Assembly (NCBI GenBank): GCA_031264185.1
Contig: JAISEL010000098.1
Coordinates: 1 to 60,917 of the forward strand
DNA from: Deltaproteobacteria bacterium
Lineage (GTDB): Bacteria > Desulfobacterota > Desulfarculia > Adiutricales > Adiutricaceae
Length of the DNA: 60,917 bases
Direction of reading: 5' to 3'
In this document: piece by piece, positions 33,859 through 44,077 of the stretch
Layout: every line of letters starts with the position of its first letter
Position numbering within the stretch: position 1 is the first letter of the stretch
Translations under genes and position numbers: made by a program
The notes under the pieces: generated by a model
The model's database searches: none
Seen by the model: the letters and a program-made list of their open reading frames with translations, nothing else
Told to the model about the DNA's origin: nothing

Positions 33859-35292
33859 TCTCCTGCAATCTCTGGCGGGTTACGGGAAGTTTTTTCAGTT
33901 TTTTTTGCTCATTGCCGGTTTTGTCATATCACCTCCGACTTAAGGGCCCCAGCATCATATTTTTAGGCCCCGTCCCTTTGGGGGGCTGCGGACAGGCAAA
34001 TGAGAATCAAGGTTTTAAGCGGAATGGAGAACAGGGCTTTATTTAACACATACGCCGCTGCCCGGGTAATCCGGTCCGGGACTACGGGGCAGCAAAATCA
34101 GCTTCAAAGGATCAGTCGGATCCTGAGAACTAAAAGTTTGGCCTGCAGCCCAAAGGTCTCTGATTTCCGGAGTCGGCCGCCGTCTTCAGCAGATACCGGA
34201 CCTTGGAGCCGGATATGGGCCGAATCGGCCAGGGCCGCCCAAAAACACAAGCCTCCGGCCGATTATTTTGACAGTGACAACTATATCACATTCTGATTGG
34301 TTTTCGGACTGATTCTGGCTTGGCGCTGTTTTAATCTATGGAGAAAAGGCGGGAACCATGAGTTCATCTAACTTGTGGCAGGAGATCTTGTATTTTGATT
34401 CATTTTCCGGCTGCCGGCGTTTAGGCCGGCCTGTGACCAATTTTGAGATGACAGCAGCAGAACGGGCCCGGGGTTTTTCATTAATTGATCTGACTTAAGT
34501 AAAGGGCGGTTTAAATTTTTCCGTTCAGCTGCGGCCGGGGTTTTGGACTCATACTTCCGAAGCCCGCTTAAATTTCCGGATTTTTTGTTGACTTAGGACT
34601 TTAAAGCAACCGGCTAAACAGCCGGTCAGGGCGTTATTCCGCTGGAATGGGCCGGTCTTTTGACCGCCAATTTAAAATCTGAAGGCACTGAACTGTATCA
34701 GTCAGAAGGAGCTGTTTAAGTTTCAGCCAAAAAACATGACATTGCAGCCGGGGCAGTTACAGAGGAGCCAGTTGAGCGGACTTCCGGAAAATTTAAAATA
34801 AGATGAGATCTCCAGTTTTTTCGAAAAAATTTTTAGGGCCGCAGTATTGAGTTAAATCTTCACGAACCGTCCCGATCAGAAATAACCACCGGCCGGCAAG
34901 AAAGACCGAGGGGCTGATAACTGATTTCGGTGATTTGGTTCAGGCTGATCATCCGGGCCCAAAACTGATGAAGTAGCGGCCGCCCTTAGGTCACCGACTG
35001 CCTTTATTGCCATCGGCCGGTCAGCTGCCGGAGGGCCTCGGTCTGACCCAGAAGTCAGGGGATTGAGGGCTGATGGCCTTCAATCGGCCGCATAGGGCCT
35101 ATAGCTCTGGCAAATGGAGTCCGGGCTGTTTTTTGGGTCTTTTAGGGAGGCGGAGTTTTAAAATCTGAGAAATTATTATAAATTTCCGGCCTGGCCAGGT
35201 CAAAATTTATATTTTAGGGAAATTATATATTTTTATGGTGTTATTTTTCCATTTAAAAGATCATAAAAAATGGATTTTTTATCTTTAGAGCC
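33859..35292. other. Long non-coding region with probable decayed gene
   Basis: No intact gene. Between about 34358 and 34501 a short frame reads MSSSNLWQEILYFDSF and ends GFSLIDLT; around 34633-34720 another stretch reads VIPLEWAGLLTANLK. Both look coding but are short, in different frames and unidentifiable, so a decayed gene is likely. The remainder is mixed GC-rich dyads and AT-rich DNA. Confidence 0.4.
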
Positions 35293-35320
35293 TTGACATT
35301 AAAAAAACATGTCTTATAAT
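35293..35320 (+). promoter_or_regulatory. Consensus sigma-70 promoter
   Basis: TTGACA (35293-35298), 16-bp spacer, TATAAT (35315-35320): a perfect match to both housekeeping hexamers. It lies about 385 bp upstream of rpoD on the same strand with no gene between. It therefore probably drives rpoD with a long leader, or a small RNA. Confidence 0.7.
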
Positions 35321-35704
35321 ACGAATAGGATTTTTTTCTAATGAAGGCCGGATTTTACGGCCAAATTTTCTTGTCTGACTTTAAGTCATTTTAATATCAC
35401 CAAAACCAAATAACCAAGGAAAAATTGGCCTGAACAAAATATATGACATACGGTTCCGGGTTTTGGGCAATTTTAGCCCTTGGGCTAAATTAAGCATTTA
35501 TATGAATAATTTATTTTTACATAAAATTTTTATGTTTTTAGATTAATATATTTAAATGACTGAAATGAAGAATTAGGCTAAGGCCGGTAAATTACCGTTA
35601 CGACACTGTTATTTTTTGGAAGGAAAAGATCCCAATCAGTTTTGAGTTGTTCCTCTAAGTGATCTTTTTAGGACTGACTTCAAAGGGATTTAAAGGAGTT
35701 GCCC
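35321..35704 (+). other. Probable long rpoD leader
   Basis: About 385 bp between the consensus promoter and the rpoD start, AT-rich, without an open frame that I believe. It may be an untranslated leader. A GATC-containing dyad occurs near 35628-35668 (AAGATCCCAATC and AAGTGATCTTTTTAGG), possibly a weak hairpin followed by T residues. Confidence 0.35.
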
Positions 35705-37519
35705 ATGAAAAGAGGGCGGAATTGGCCCCAGGACGAGATGGAGGAATTGGCCGACTTAGACCCGGAGGCGACTCTGGATCTGGCCCTGATCCAGGACAGT
35801 GACGAAAATCTTTTGGACTATTACGGAAAACCCGTGGCCTTAACCGAACTGACCGAGTTGGACGAGTTGAACCCGGCCGAACAGCTGGAAGGGCTGGACG
35901 GCCTGGATCAGACAGACCAGTTGGGGCCTTTGGAAAGGCTCGACCCTCTGGAAAGTTTAGAGAAGCTGGATAGTTTAGACCGGTCGCCGGAAGAAGAAAC
36001 CGGAGCCCGGCCCAAAGTTCAGCCCTTATCTTCAGGGGAGGCCACAGTCGATCCCCTGAAGATCTATCTGCGGGAAATGGCCCTTTACCGTCTCATTTCA
36101 CGGGAGGAAGAGGTGGTTCTGGCCAAAAAGATCGAGTCCGGGGAAAACCAGATTTTAATGTCCCTTTTAAAAACCCGGCCCGGCCGCCGGCGGCTTTCCG
36201 ATCTGCGGGAAAAACTGGAAACAGGGGAGATCGCGGTTAAAGACGTGGTCTCTGAGCCCGGAACCGGTGACGAGTCCGAGACGTGCGGCCGTTCCATGGA
36301 GCAGATTCTGCAAATTTTCCGGGATTTGGAAAGGCAGTTGCAAAACCAGGAACGCTACCTGAAAAAAGCCGAGACGGAGTACGAGTACGCCTCCCAAACC
36401 CGCCTGAAAACCATTGCCGCCCGCCTGGAGCGCTACGATAATGACATTGCTGCTCTGGGCCGCAACCTGAATTTATTGAAAAAATTTCAGGAGACCATGA
36501 TCGGCCGTTTTCGGGAATGGGAAACAGAGGCCCGGGATCTGGAGGAGAAATATTTGTCCCTCGTCGGGTCTTTAAGCAGTGAGGCCAGGGAGCTCCTGGA
36601 ATCTGACCACAGTGACGGTCAGCCTGTCAATGAGCCTTTGCGGCCAACCGAGAAGCTGGTCAGTTGCGGGCCTCAGGTTAAAGCGGCCCTGAAACTCAAA
36701 AAGCAGCTCAGGGCTTTGGAGAAGATCAGCCAGATGCCTCAGGAGCAGCTCTACGCTCTGGTCCGTGATATCTCGGCCTATGCCCAGACTGTTCAGGAGG
36801 CCAAAGCCGAACTGATTCAGGCCAATCTGCGTCTGGTCGTGGCCGTGGCCAAAAAGTTTCCCAATCCTAAACTGGGCTTTTTGGATCTCATCCAGGAAGG
36901 CAACATCGGCCTCCTCCGAGCCGTTGAGAAGTTTGATTACCGTCGGGGCACAAAGTTTTCCACTTATGCCACCTGGTGGATCCGTCAGGCTATTTCCAGG
37001 GCCATAGCCGACCATTCCCGGACTATCCGCATTCCGGTCCATTTATCTGAAACCATTAATAAAATATCCCGGGTTTCCAGGCAGCTGACCCAGATTTTAG
37101 GCCGGACACCGTCGGAAGAAGACATTGCCGCTCAGGCTAATCTGCCTTTAAACCGGGTGGCTCAGGCTTTAAAAAGCTGCAAAGACACCATCTCCTTGAC
37201 TGCGCCGGTGGGCGACGACGGGGAGACGAGTCTCGTTGATATCCTGCCCGATACGGCCAGTGTCCAGCCGGACCGGGCGGCTATTGACCAGAACTTACTG
37301 GAGCAGATCCGTCTGGCTTTGGGCACCTTAAGTTTTCGGGAAGCCGAGGTCTTAAGGTACCGCTATGGTCTCGACAAGCCCCGGGAGTATACTTTAGAGG
37401 AAGTTGGTCAGATGTTCGGGGTGACCCGGGAGAGGATCCGGCAGGTGGAAATAAAGGCCATTATGAAGCTGAGGCACATAAAAAGAAGCCGCAAGCTTGT
37501 GCCTTTCTATTACGATTAG
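35705..37519 (+). CDS. rpoD: RNA polymerase primary-type sigma-70 factor
   Basis: A 604-residue sigma-70 factor; the ATG follows AAGGAG. Region 1.2 ([21 protein letters not shown]) begins near residue 113, followed by a non-conserved insert of about 220 residues. Region 2 is clear ([50 protein letters not shown]), region 3 follows ([14 protein letters not shown]), and region 4 closes with LRYRYGL and the [17 protein letters not shown]. This is the layout of the housekeeping factor. The first 100 residues are unusual: instead of a recognisable region 1.1 they carry tandem Leu-Asp-rich units ([27 protein letters not shown]). The gene overlaps the convergent YciO-type gene by 4 bp. Confidence 0.93.
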   Translation: MKRGRNWPQDEMEELADLDPEATLDLALIQDSDENLLDYYGKPVALTELTELDELNPAEQLEGLDGLDQTDQLGPLERLDPLESLEKLDSLDRSPEEETGARPKVQPLSSGEATVDPLKIYLREMALYRLISREEEVVLAKKIESGENQILMSLLKTRPGRRRLSDLREKLETGEIAVKDVVSEPGTGDESETCGRSMEQILQIFRDLERQLQNQERYLKKAETEYEYASQTRLKTIAARLERYDNDIAALGRNLNLLKKFQETMIGRFREWETEARDLEEKYLSLVGSLSSEARELLESDHSDGQPVNEPLRPTEKLVSCGPQVKAALKLKKQLRALEKISQMPQEQLYALVRDISAYAQTVQEAKAELIQANLRLVVAVAKKFPNPKLGFLDLIQEGNIGLLRAVEKFDYRRGTKFSTYATWWIRQAISRAIADHSRTIRIPVHLSETINKISRVSRQLTQILGRTPSEEDIAAQANLPLNRVAQALKSCKDTISLTAPVGDDGETSLVDILPDTASVQPDRAAIDQNLLEQIRLALGTLSFREAEVLRYRYGLDKPREYTLEEVGQMFGVTRERIRQVEIKAIMKLRHIKRSRKLVPFYYD

Positions 37520-38115
37520 GGGAAAACCCCCAGGCCCTGGCGGAGGATGACCGGTTCGTCGTCAATTAAGGAAACCACGGTTGACGGCTGTCCGGGAACC
37601 GGCCCCCCGTCAATGACCGCGTCCAGCTGTTTGCCGAACTGCTCTTCAATTTCCGAAGCCAGGAGGGAGGTGGGCTGTTCGGGCAAATGGGCCGATGTAT
37701 TGATTAAAGGCCGGCCCAAGGCCTGAACGAGACCTAAGGCAATGGGATGGCCGGGCACCCTGATGCCGCACTCATGGCGCTTGGTGAGCATAATCTGGGG
37801 CATTAACCGGCTGCCCGGCAGAATAAAAGTATAGGGGCCGGGCAGAAGACGTTTTAAGGTCCTGTAAGCGAAGTTGGAAACCCGGGCGTATTCGGCAATG
37901 TGGGTTAAATCAGCGCAGATAATGGAAAAAGGGGTTTTTAAATTGCGCTGTTTAAGCCGGTATATTTTTTCAATGGATTTTTTTTGGCTTAAATCGCAGC
38001 CCAGGCCGTACTGGGTGTCGGTGGGATAAGCGATAATGCCGCCGGCTTTCAGGATGTCGGCTACTTTGCTTAATAGCCGCCCCTGGGGATTGTCCGGATT
38101 AACCGTGATGATCAC
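37516..38115 (-). CDS. YciO/Sua5-family protein (threonylcarbamoyl-AMP synthase-like)
   Basis: A 199-residue YrdC-domain protein. The opening [15 protein letters not shown], then [58 protein letters not shown] and INTSAHLP follow the YciO branch more closely than classical TsaC/Sua5. Related enzymes make threonylcarbamoyl-AMP for the t6A modification of tRNA; whether this member does so is unproven. Its 3' end overlaps the rpoD stop by 4 bp in convergent orientation. Confidence 0.88.
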   Translation of the reverse strand: MIITVNPDNPQGRLLSKVADILKAGGIIAYPTDTQYGLGCDLSQKKSIEKIYRLKQRNLKTPFSIICADLTHIAEYARVSNFAYRTLKRLLPGPYTFILPGSRLMPQIMLTKRHECGIRVPGHPIALGLVQALGRPLINTSAHLPEQPTSLLASEIEEQFGKQLDAVIDGGPVPGQPSTVVSLIDDEPVILRQGLGVFP

Positions 38116-38218
38116 ATACCGCTCCTGAAAATATGTTGGAATTTTGATGCAAAAAAACCCCCAGGCCTGAGCTTAAGCCAGTCCGGCCAAAGCTGTCAGT
38201 CTGAGGGTTAATTGATTT

Positions 38219-39310
38219 TTACAGTTCAATAATCCGGTTGCGGCCGCTTTGTTTGGCCTCATACAGAGCCTTGTCAGCCCGAGCGATCAGCTCTTCCCAG
38301 GCATCGCCTACGGTGAACTGGGCCACCCCGCCGCTGATGGTCACTGGAATGGTTTTACCCCTGATAGTCACCTGAGTGCTTTCCACCTGATAGCGGATGT
38401 TTTCGGCCAGAATAACGGCACCGGCTTTCTCCAGCCCCGGACAGATGACCAGAAACTCCTCCCCGCCGAACCTAACGGGCAGGTAATTGCTGCCGGCGTT
38501 ATTTTTAATGATCTTTGCGCAGAGCATTAAAACTTTGTCGCCTATGTTGTGACCCCAGGTGTCATTTATTTTTTTGAAGCGATCCAGGTCAAACATGAGG
38601 ACGCTTAAAGCTGTCTGATTTTCCCCTCCCGGAATGAGCTGATTAATCTTCTGGGCCAGAAAACGCCGGTTGTAAAGCTGGGTCAGTTCGTCAATATTGG
38701 CCAGACGGGTCTGATCTTTAAGTTCGGTTGTCAGACTCATGATCAGATTCCTGGTCTTTTCAATATGGGAGGCCAGATCGTTCTGGCTGGACAGGGCGGT
38801 GTTAGTTTCCTCCAGAAGATTGTCGACCAGATTTTTTAAAGAATTATCTTCCAGCCGGACAGCAGTCATCTGGTTGACGGTTTCCGACAGAATCTCCCGG
38901 TAATGGCTGGTATTGTCTATGGTCGTGCCTAAGTTATGGGTCAGGGATTCGGAAATCAGGGCAATCTGGTCGGATACTTTGGCAATACTGACGACCTGAA
39001 ACTCGTCAGGCTGATAAAAAGAGCGGAAGATTTCTTCGGAGATCTCGGGATTAAAGCGGCAGTCAGACTCAAGAAGCTCGTCAACCCTTTTGCTTAGTTC
39101 AGGCTTAAGGCCCAGGAAATAGTCGTAAAAAATACGGTAGTTGTCCGGAGTTAAGGGAATTTGCCGTCTGGCCAGAAAAGGCAGAATTTTTTTGGCCATC
39201 TCGTAAGTTGCGTCGACCAGCGAGGTGAATTTCGGTCCCTCACCATGTGGCTTGGTATTGAGGTCTTCTGTGGGAATAGGAGGCATAAAGTCAATTCCGA
39301 AAAGGGACAA
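38219..39310 (-). CDS. GGDEF-domain diguanylate cyclase
   Basis: A 363-residue cytoplasmic protein. Residues about 25-125 are helical, with DNYRIFYDYFLGLKPELSK, a pattern found in the N-terminal region of many stand-alone GGDEF proteins. A coiled-coil stalk follows (about 130-195). The C-terminal 165 residues form the GGDEF domain: DELTQLYNRRFL, MFDLDRFKKINDTWGHNIGD, and the active site RFGGEEF, intact for making cyclic di-GMP. No RxxD inhibitory motif is seen before the active site. The start is uncertain: either TTG at 39310 or ATG at about 39286. No membrane segment is present, so input is probably cytoplasmic. Confidence 0.92.
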   Translation of the reverse strand: MSLFGIDFMPPIPTEDLNTKPHGEGPKFTSLVDATYEMAKKILPFLARRQIPLTPDNYRIFYDYFLGLKPELSKRVDELLESDCRFNPEISEEIFRSFYQPDEFQVVSIAKVSDQIALISESLTHNLGTTIDNTSHYREILSETVNQMTAVRLEDNSLKNLVDNLLEETNTALSSQNDLASHIEKTRNLIMSLTTELKDQTRLANIDELTQLYNRRFLAQKINQLIPGGENQTALSVLMFDLDRFKKINDTWGHNIGDKVLMLCAKIIKNNAGSNYLPVRFGGEEFLVICPGLEKAGAVILAENIRYQVESTQVTIRGKTIPVTISGGVAQFTVGDAWEELIARADKALYEAKQSGRNRIIEL

Positions 39311-39736
39311 GAGCCTGAGGTGACCTCAATAGCCAAAGTGCAGTAAATCGTTCGAACCGGGAACTTGTCCAAAAAGCGGAGCCTGAACTCCAGAGGTTTT
39401 TAAAAAAATACTGTCTCAAGTTAAAAGCCGCATCCTTAGTGCTTGAAAAATAACCGGCCCGTTTTAAACCAATTTTTGGCCTGCCCTGAGCCTCAGACTC
39501 CAAGAGGGCAGAGCATTTTAAGCCCCCGCTGCAGGTCTTAATCCTCCGAAAAACGCATCAAGCTTATTGCCCCTTTTCCCCGGACAATGTTTTTTCAAGC
39601 CGCCGGTCTTAGCTGGGGGGTAATTGACAGTCAGGCCGTTTGACGGCAATCCTCCGGCCTGAGGTCGGGGATTCGCCCTGAACCGGAAAATTTACTGCTC
39701 CCGGTTTCCTCAAGGGCTTACTGGATCACCGCCAGA
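39311..39736. other. Intergenic region with degenerate repeat
   Basis: No gene. A stretch around 39494-39585 resembles 40968-41060 on the other side of nrdR at roughly two thirds of positions, suggesting two copies of a decayed element. Confidence 0.35.
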
Positions 39737-39859
39737 CTAAAGTCTAAATCTTCCGCAGGCTGTAGCAACGGTTTGTCCGGCCGTCAAAAAATTTAAAGTG
39801 CCGTCCGGATCAGCGCTCTTTTCATAGCCGCATTCACGGCATTTGAATTTAGCTGGGGT
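39737..39859 (-). pseudogene. TnpB (IS200/IS605-type) C-terminal zinc-finger remnant
   Basis: On the minus strand a 40-codon frame reads KFKCRECGYEKSADPDGTLN and then FLTAGQTVATACG before a TAG. The CxxC knuckle, the aspartate in SAD, and the downstream (A/T)xN(I/F)L and G(Q/H)T..A.ACG pattern are the second half of the zinc ribbon and RuvC III region of TnpB proteins, the RNA-guided nucleases of IS200/IS605 elements. Everything upstream of it is unrecognisable, so it is a relic. Confidence 0.7.
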
Positions 39860-40264
39860 TCTTCAGAATGAGCATTATATCCCCGGCCTCGCGGTCGAGG
39901 TTTTACAGCGTTTTGGAAAAAATATAATATAGATCTATAGTTCGGATTTCCAGGTCAGTCATTGAAAATAAATTAAAAGTTTTTTTGGGTTAAACCTTAA
40001 TCCTAACGTGCCAATTTCAGCATAAAACTTAACTCATGTCAAGGATAAATATTATCGGAAATATGAACCGCCTCAGCCAGCGATAAGCGGAATTTTATCG
40101 TTATGTCAAGCTAAAAAGCGGGAGTGGTTTAATTTAGGCTTATTTTGGAATAACCGCCTTCGGCTTCAAAAGGCGAACCGGTCCCCCTGACTATAGGCCG
40201 CAGTCAAGCCTATAGTCTCAAAGAGAGCCGGTCCCCCAAATCAGGTCAGGGATTGGGCTGGGTG
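39860..40264. other. Intergenic region
   Basis: About 400 bp without a recognisable gene. If the TnpB relic once extended upstream on the minus strand it would have occupied this stretch; no protein similarity remains. GC-rich dyads (40165-40215) could include the nrdR terminator. Confidence 0.35.
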
Positions 40265-40756
40265 TCAGTTAAAGTGAGGATTGCTCGGCCGGGTGCCGCC
40301 GCCGGAGTTCACGTAGAGTTCCTTTAGTTCCCGGTCAAAATCTTCCAGACTTTTAAACTGGCGGTAAACGCTGGCAAACCTGACATAAGCTACCGGATCG
40401 GTCTGGCGCAGAAACTCCACCACCCGTTCGCCGATCTCCGAGGTGTGGATTTCCTTGAAATTGCCCTCCTGAAACTGCCGTTCCAGCTGATCTAAAAAGG
40501 CGTCGATTTCCCCGACCGAGACCGGACGTTTCTGGGTAGCCATGAGGATGCCCCGGCGGATTTTGTCCCGGCTGTAGGACTCTCTTCGACCGTCCTTTTT
40601 AACCAGGAGGGGGATCTGCTCCTCGACTTTTTCGTAGGTGGTGAAACGGCGGCTGCAGATCAGACATTCCCGCCGACGACGGATAGCCACCGAATCCCGG
40701 CTGAGACGGGAGTCAATGACCTTGTTTTCGAGTTCTCCGCAAAAGGGACACTTCAT
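40265..40756 (-). CDS. nrdR: NrdR transcriptional repressor of ribonucleotide reductase genes
   Basis: A 163-residue protein with a complete NrdR layout: N-terminal zinc ribbon (MKCPFCGELENKVIDSR, then RRRECLICSRRFTTYEK) followed by an ATP-cone domain (VKKDGRRESYSRDKIRRGIL, ending YVRFASVYRQFKSLEDF). NrdR senses ATP/dATP and represses nrd operons by binding NrdR boxes. The last 20 residues (VNSGGGTRPSNPHFN) are a short disordered tail. It is transcribed divergently from ribD. Confidence 0.96.
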   Translation of the reverse strand: MKCPFCGELENKVIDSRLSRDSVAIRRRRECLICSRRFTTYEKVEEQIPLLVKKDGRRESYSRDKIRRGILMATQKRPVSVGEIDAFLDQLERQFQEGNFKEIHTSEIGERVVEFLRQTDPVAYVRFASVYRQFKSLEDFDRELKELYVNSGGGTRPSNPHFN

Positions 40757-41524
40757 CCGAATCTTCGGCGTAGAAACCCCGGCCGAAAGGCAGGGGAGGG
40801 AACGCCGCCTCCTTAAGTTTAAATTAGAATCGAAAATACGATTCTTTTAACGAATACCGTTACGGGCTGAAATACTCGGACCCTTCGGACCGTTTCAGGC
40901 GCGACTTTTTTCCGTCGGCGCTGGGGCTCCGACCTTCTCAGACTTACCCCTGGCTGGTCTGCAGCCCCAGACTTCAGGAAGGGTGAGCTTTTGAAGCCCG
41001 CTGCTGCCGGTTTAAACCTACGGAAAACGTCGCGGCCTGGTTACCGCTTTCCCTGGTCAGTCCGGGGCTCTTATGAGCCCCCGGCTCAATCCGGTGGTGA
41101 TCGGCCGTTTCACTCCTACTGGGGCAGAATACCCAGCTTTATTGTATATTGACAGAAATTAATCAGATGCTCAGAAATAATTATACTGAATTATTTCTAT
41201 GAAGCAACAATTATTTTTCGGGCCTTAAGGGTAATTATTTGCCTTCCAATAGTTTTTATGGCTATTTTAGGCTTCGAAGCGAAGAATATTTGCCTTGACT
41301 TTAATTTTTATATAGCAATTTCAGTAAGTTAGTCATATTAATTTGTTTGAGAAAAAATTAAGAAATAATTTTTATCCCACCGCGTTAAAGTAAAATATAA
41401 ATATAAAATTACTTATAATAAGTATAATTAGGTATAGATGAAGTCGGGCTTGAATTTCCCGGCAAACTGTGTGATTTTAGAAGCGGACAAATAAATTTTT
41501 TTCCTTTGGGATAATGGTGGGATT
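40757..41524. other. Divergent intergenic region nrdR-ribD
   Basis: About 770 bp. The nrdR side is GC-rich with decayed-looking repeats; the ribD side (41150-41420) is strongly AT-rich and probably carries the rib promoter. I looked for the conserved blocks of an FMN riboswitch before ribD and did not find them. A palindrome CTTCGAAGCGAAG lies at 41272-41284. Confidence 0.4.
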
Positions 41525-42673
41525 ATGAGCCGTTGGACCCCGAAACAGACGGGATTTATGAAAGAAGCCTTACGGCTGGCCAGGCAGGGTTGGGGCCTTG
41601 TCTCGCCCAATCCCCTGGTGGGGGCGGTGGTGGTTAAAAATAACCGCCTGATAGCCCGTGGCTGGCACCAAGGTCCTGGTCAGCCCCACGCCGAGGTGGT
41701 GGCTATAAAAGAAGCCGGTAAGAAAGCTCAGGGGGCAGAACTGTATGTCAATTTAGAGCCCTGCGCCCATTACGGCCGGACCGGGCCCTGTACCGAGGCC
41801 ATTGCCGAGGCCGGTATCAGGAAGGTTTATTATTCCATAGATGATCCCAATCCCGAGGCCAAAGGCGGAGCCGCTTATCTGGCCGAAAGAGGTCTGGAGA
41901 TCGATAAAGGTCTTCTGGCCGCCGAAGCCTGGGAACTCAATCAGTTTTTTTTAAAGTGGACTAAAACTGGACTGCCGTTTGTCATTTTAAAGACAGCAGC
42001 TTCTTTAGACGGCAAGATCTCTACCCGTTTGGGGGATTCCAGATGGATTACAGACAAGGCGGCCAGAAATTTCGGACACATTATAAGGGCCGGGATTGAC
42101 GGCATTTTAATTGGCCGGAACACGGCCTTTAAAGATGATCCCGAGCTCTCAGCCCGTCCCTGGGGCCGCCGGAAGATGCACCGTCAGCCCTGGCGTATAG
42201 TCTTGGATCCTCTTTTAAGGCTGCCTGAAACATTAAAGCTTTTCAATCCTGATTTCGGCGGACATACGGTTGTGGCCTGCCTGGCTGAGGCTTCCTCCGG
42301 CACGGCCGAAAATCTGAAAAATATGGGCCACGATGTCTGGCCCATTGCCAAAACGGCCACCGGCCTTATTTCGTTAAAAGACCTTCTGGTCAAACTGGGC
42401 CAGGAGAAGATCCAGTCGGTCTTAATCGAACCTGGGGCCACATTAGCTTACTCGGCTCTGGTCGAAGAACCGGTCGTGGATCTGGTTCACATTTTTATGG
42501 CCCCTATTTTTATCGGCGGCGGGGACGCTCCTTCCATGGTCGGCGGTTCGGGTCTGGAATCATTGGCCCAGGTCCAGGGAGCCCAGATCCTGAAAATAGG
42601 GCGCAAAGGTCCGGATATCCACCTCATGGTCCGGCCGACCGGCGGATTTTCTCCTGATTTTTCTGAGGAATAA
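41525..42673 (+). CDS. ribD: Bifunctional diaminohydroxyphosphoribosylaminopyrimidine deaminase / 5-amino-6-(5-phosphoribosylamino)uracil reductase
   Basis: A 382-residue bifunctional enzyme for the second and third steps of riboflavin synthesis. The N-terminal deaminase domain has the zinc-binding HAEVVAI and PCAHYGRTGPC motifs (after NPLVGAVVV). The C-terminal reductase begins near residue 150 with LPFVILKTAASLDGKIST, followed by DGILIGRNTA, DDPELSARP and the GGGDAPS turn. Length is normal. It is followed 23 bp later by ribE. Confidence 0.96.
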   Translation: MSRWTPKQTGFMKEALRLARQGWGLVSPNPLVGAVVVKNNRLIARGWHQGPGQPHAEVVAIKEAGKKAQGAELYVNLEPCAHYGRTGPCTEAIAEAGIRKVYYSIDDPNPEAKGGAAYLAERGLEIDKGLLAAEAWELNQFFLKWTKTGLPFVILKTAASLDGKISTRLGDSRWITDKAARNFGHIIRAGIDGILIGRNTAFKDDPELSARPWGRRKMHRQPWRIVLDPLLRLPETLKLFNPDFGGHTVVACLAEASSGTAENLKNMGHDVWPIAKTATGLISLKDLLVKLGQEKIQSVLIEPGATLAYSALVEEPVVDLVHIFMAPIFIGGGDAPSMVGGSGLESLAQVQGAQILKIGRKGPDIHLMVRPTGGFSPDFSEE

Positions 42674-42696
42674 GCCTTAAGGTTTGGGAGGTTCTC

Positions 42697-43326
42697 TTGT
42701 TCACCGGCCTGGTTTTGGGACAGGGCAGGCTCTCCTGTCAGCCAATTGACGGCAATTCGGTTTCTTTAACCGTGACCCCGGAATTTGACTGGGGGGAAGA
42801 ACTGGTTTTAGGTGAAAGCGTGGCCGTCTCCGGGGTGTGCCTGACGGTGGAAACAATTTCCGGCCCCGGATTCACCGCTTTTGCTTCCCGGGAAACTTTA
42901 GGCAAAACGACCCTGGGTCAGGTCAAAAAAGTCAATCTGGAAAGGGCTCTTAAATTAACGGACCGTTTAGGCGGTCATTTGGTCAGCGGTCATGTGGACG
43001 GGTGCGGCCGGGTTAAAAGTATTACCTCCAGTGGTTCCGGGTTAAGTCTGGTTTTTTCTTTGCCCAGGGATTTGGAAATACTGGTAGTGCCCAAAGGCTC
43101 CGTGACGGTGGATGGGGTCAGTTTAACGGTCAATACGGTTAAGGGGGGCGTTTTTGCAGTTCAGACCATCCCGGCCACGCTGGCCAGAACGACTCTGGCC
43201 GACTTGACTGTGGGACAGGAAGTTAACTTAGAAACAGATCTTTTGGGCAAATATGTACAGAAGCTTTTAAATCACCGTGCGTCAAAAGGAATTACCTGGG
43301 AACGGCTGGCCGAACAGGGCTTTTAG
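42697..43326 (+). CDS. ribE: Riboflavin synthase alpha subunit
   Basis: A 209-residue protein with a TTG start (MFTGLVLGQG) behind GGGAGG. The two lumazine-binding repeats are visible: residues 1-95 with GESVAVSGVCLTVE and LGGHLVSGHVDG, and about 97-190 with KGSVTVDGVSLTVN. It converts two molecules of dimethylribityllumazine into riboflavin. ribBA and ribH, which often follow, are absent here; instead mobile-element debris begins 200 bp downstream, so the operon may have been split. Confidence 0.96.
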   Translation: MFTGLVLGQGRLSCQPIDGNSVSLTVTPEFDWGEELVLGESVAVSGVCLTVETISGPGFTAFASRETLGKTTLGQVKKVNLERALKLTDRLGGHLVSGHVDGCGRVKSITSSGSGLSLVFSLPRDLEILVVPKGSVTVDGVSLTVNTVKGGVFAVQTIPATLARTTLADLTVGQEVNLETDLLGKYVQKLLNHRASKGITWERLAEQGF

Positions 43327-43535
43327 TGTAACCTTTTGCCGGCGAATTTCCCGGTAAAGCCTGGGACCGGCAGAGACTTCTTCCTTGAAGGCATCTTAAA
43401 AAGGCTGAAACCTAAAGGAGCACAGAGCAATTTTTATTTGAAGAAACCAAAATGCAATCATGTAATCTACAGTTGTCCGAACATAGCCGGAAAATTTAAA
43501 TTGTATCCTGAGGTTATGGCCAAAAGGAAGATCAG

Positions 43536-43727
43536 ATGGATCCGGAACTGCCCGCAGGGATGCAGGCCTTTAAGCAAATGCGGGACAGGCAGGCTGTATA
43601 TGCGGACAAGACGAAATATTTTTCCTTATTGCCGGAAGAGGGAAAAGTCGTTTTTTGCTCCCTGCCCCTGCGCTTCGGCAAATCACTGACCGTCTCCGCT
43701 CTGGAAGACGGTCGGGTTTGCGGCTGA
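43536..43727 (+). pseudogene. AAA-ATPase-like family gene, N-terminal fragment
   Basis: MDPELPAGMQAFKQMRDRQ, then VYADKTKYFSLLPEEGK and SLPLRFGKSLTVSALE, match the first 55 residues of the AAA-ATPase-like family with PD-(D/E)XK C-terminus, including an altered P-loop context (PRRFGKS in the family is PLRFGKS here). The frame ends at once after this, and no central or C-terminal part follows. Other remnants of the same family lie at 31278-32199 and 58958-59290. Confidence 0.75.
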
Positions 43728-43812
43728 AACCTTGAATTCGATGTCCGCCCTGAAGCCAGTAAAAAGCCAGGGCCAGGCCGATTTGGAGGTCAAGTAAGGA
43801 TCGCGATTACAT

Positions 43813-43905
43813 TATTACCCCGGCGGATAATTTTGATACAAACAAATCACCATAAGGTAAAATCAATAAAGAAATAGATTATCATAATAATCCGCCGAGG
43901 CAATA
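43813..43905. mobile_element. TA-flanked miniature inverted-repeat element, copy 3
   Basis: An 89-bp element (43815-43903) beginning TTACCCCGGCGGATAATT and ending CCGCCGAGGCAA, flanked by TA on both sides. It has the same length as copy 1 and differs from it at about ten positions, including paired changes in the two arms (for example T-to-G in the left arm, A-to-C in the right) that keep base pairing. It lies between the AAA-ATPase-like fragment and the insertion sequence. Confidence 0.8.
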
Positions 43906-44077
43906 TTGAGGTGAAAACCGCTAAAGACGGCCGGCTGAAGAGGCGGAATGAAACCAAGCTGCCCAAAGGAAAGAGGTGTTGACTGAGAAAAAATTTGATG
44001 TCTTGTGTCTTTTTGGTCAGAAATCTTCTGGACGGCTCATTTCATCAGACCAGTTACGCTCTTATGTGAGGGCCTTA

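Noticed and set aside
34000-34296. Plus-strand 98-codon frame in the gap before rpoD
   Set aside because: No ribosome-binding site; composition is Arg/Ser-rich as in random GC-rich frames; no recognisable motif.
41150-41524. FMN riboswitch before ribD
   Set aside because: The conserved RFN-element blocks could not be found; the region is simply AT-rich.
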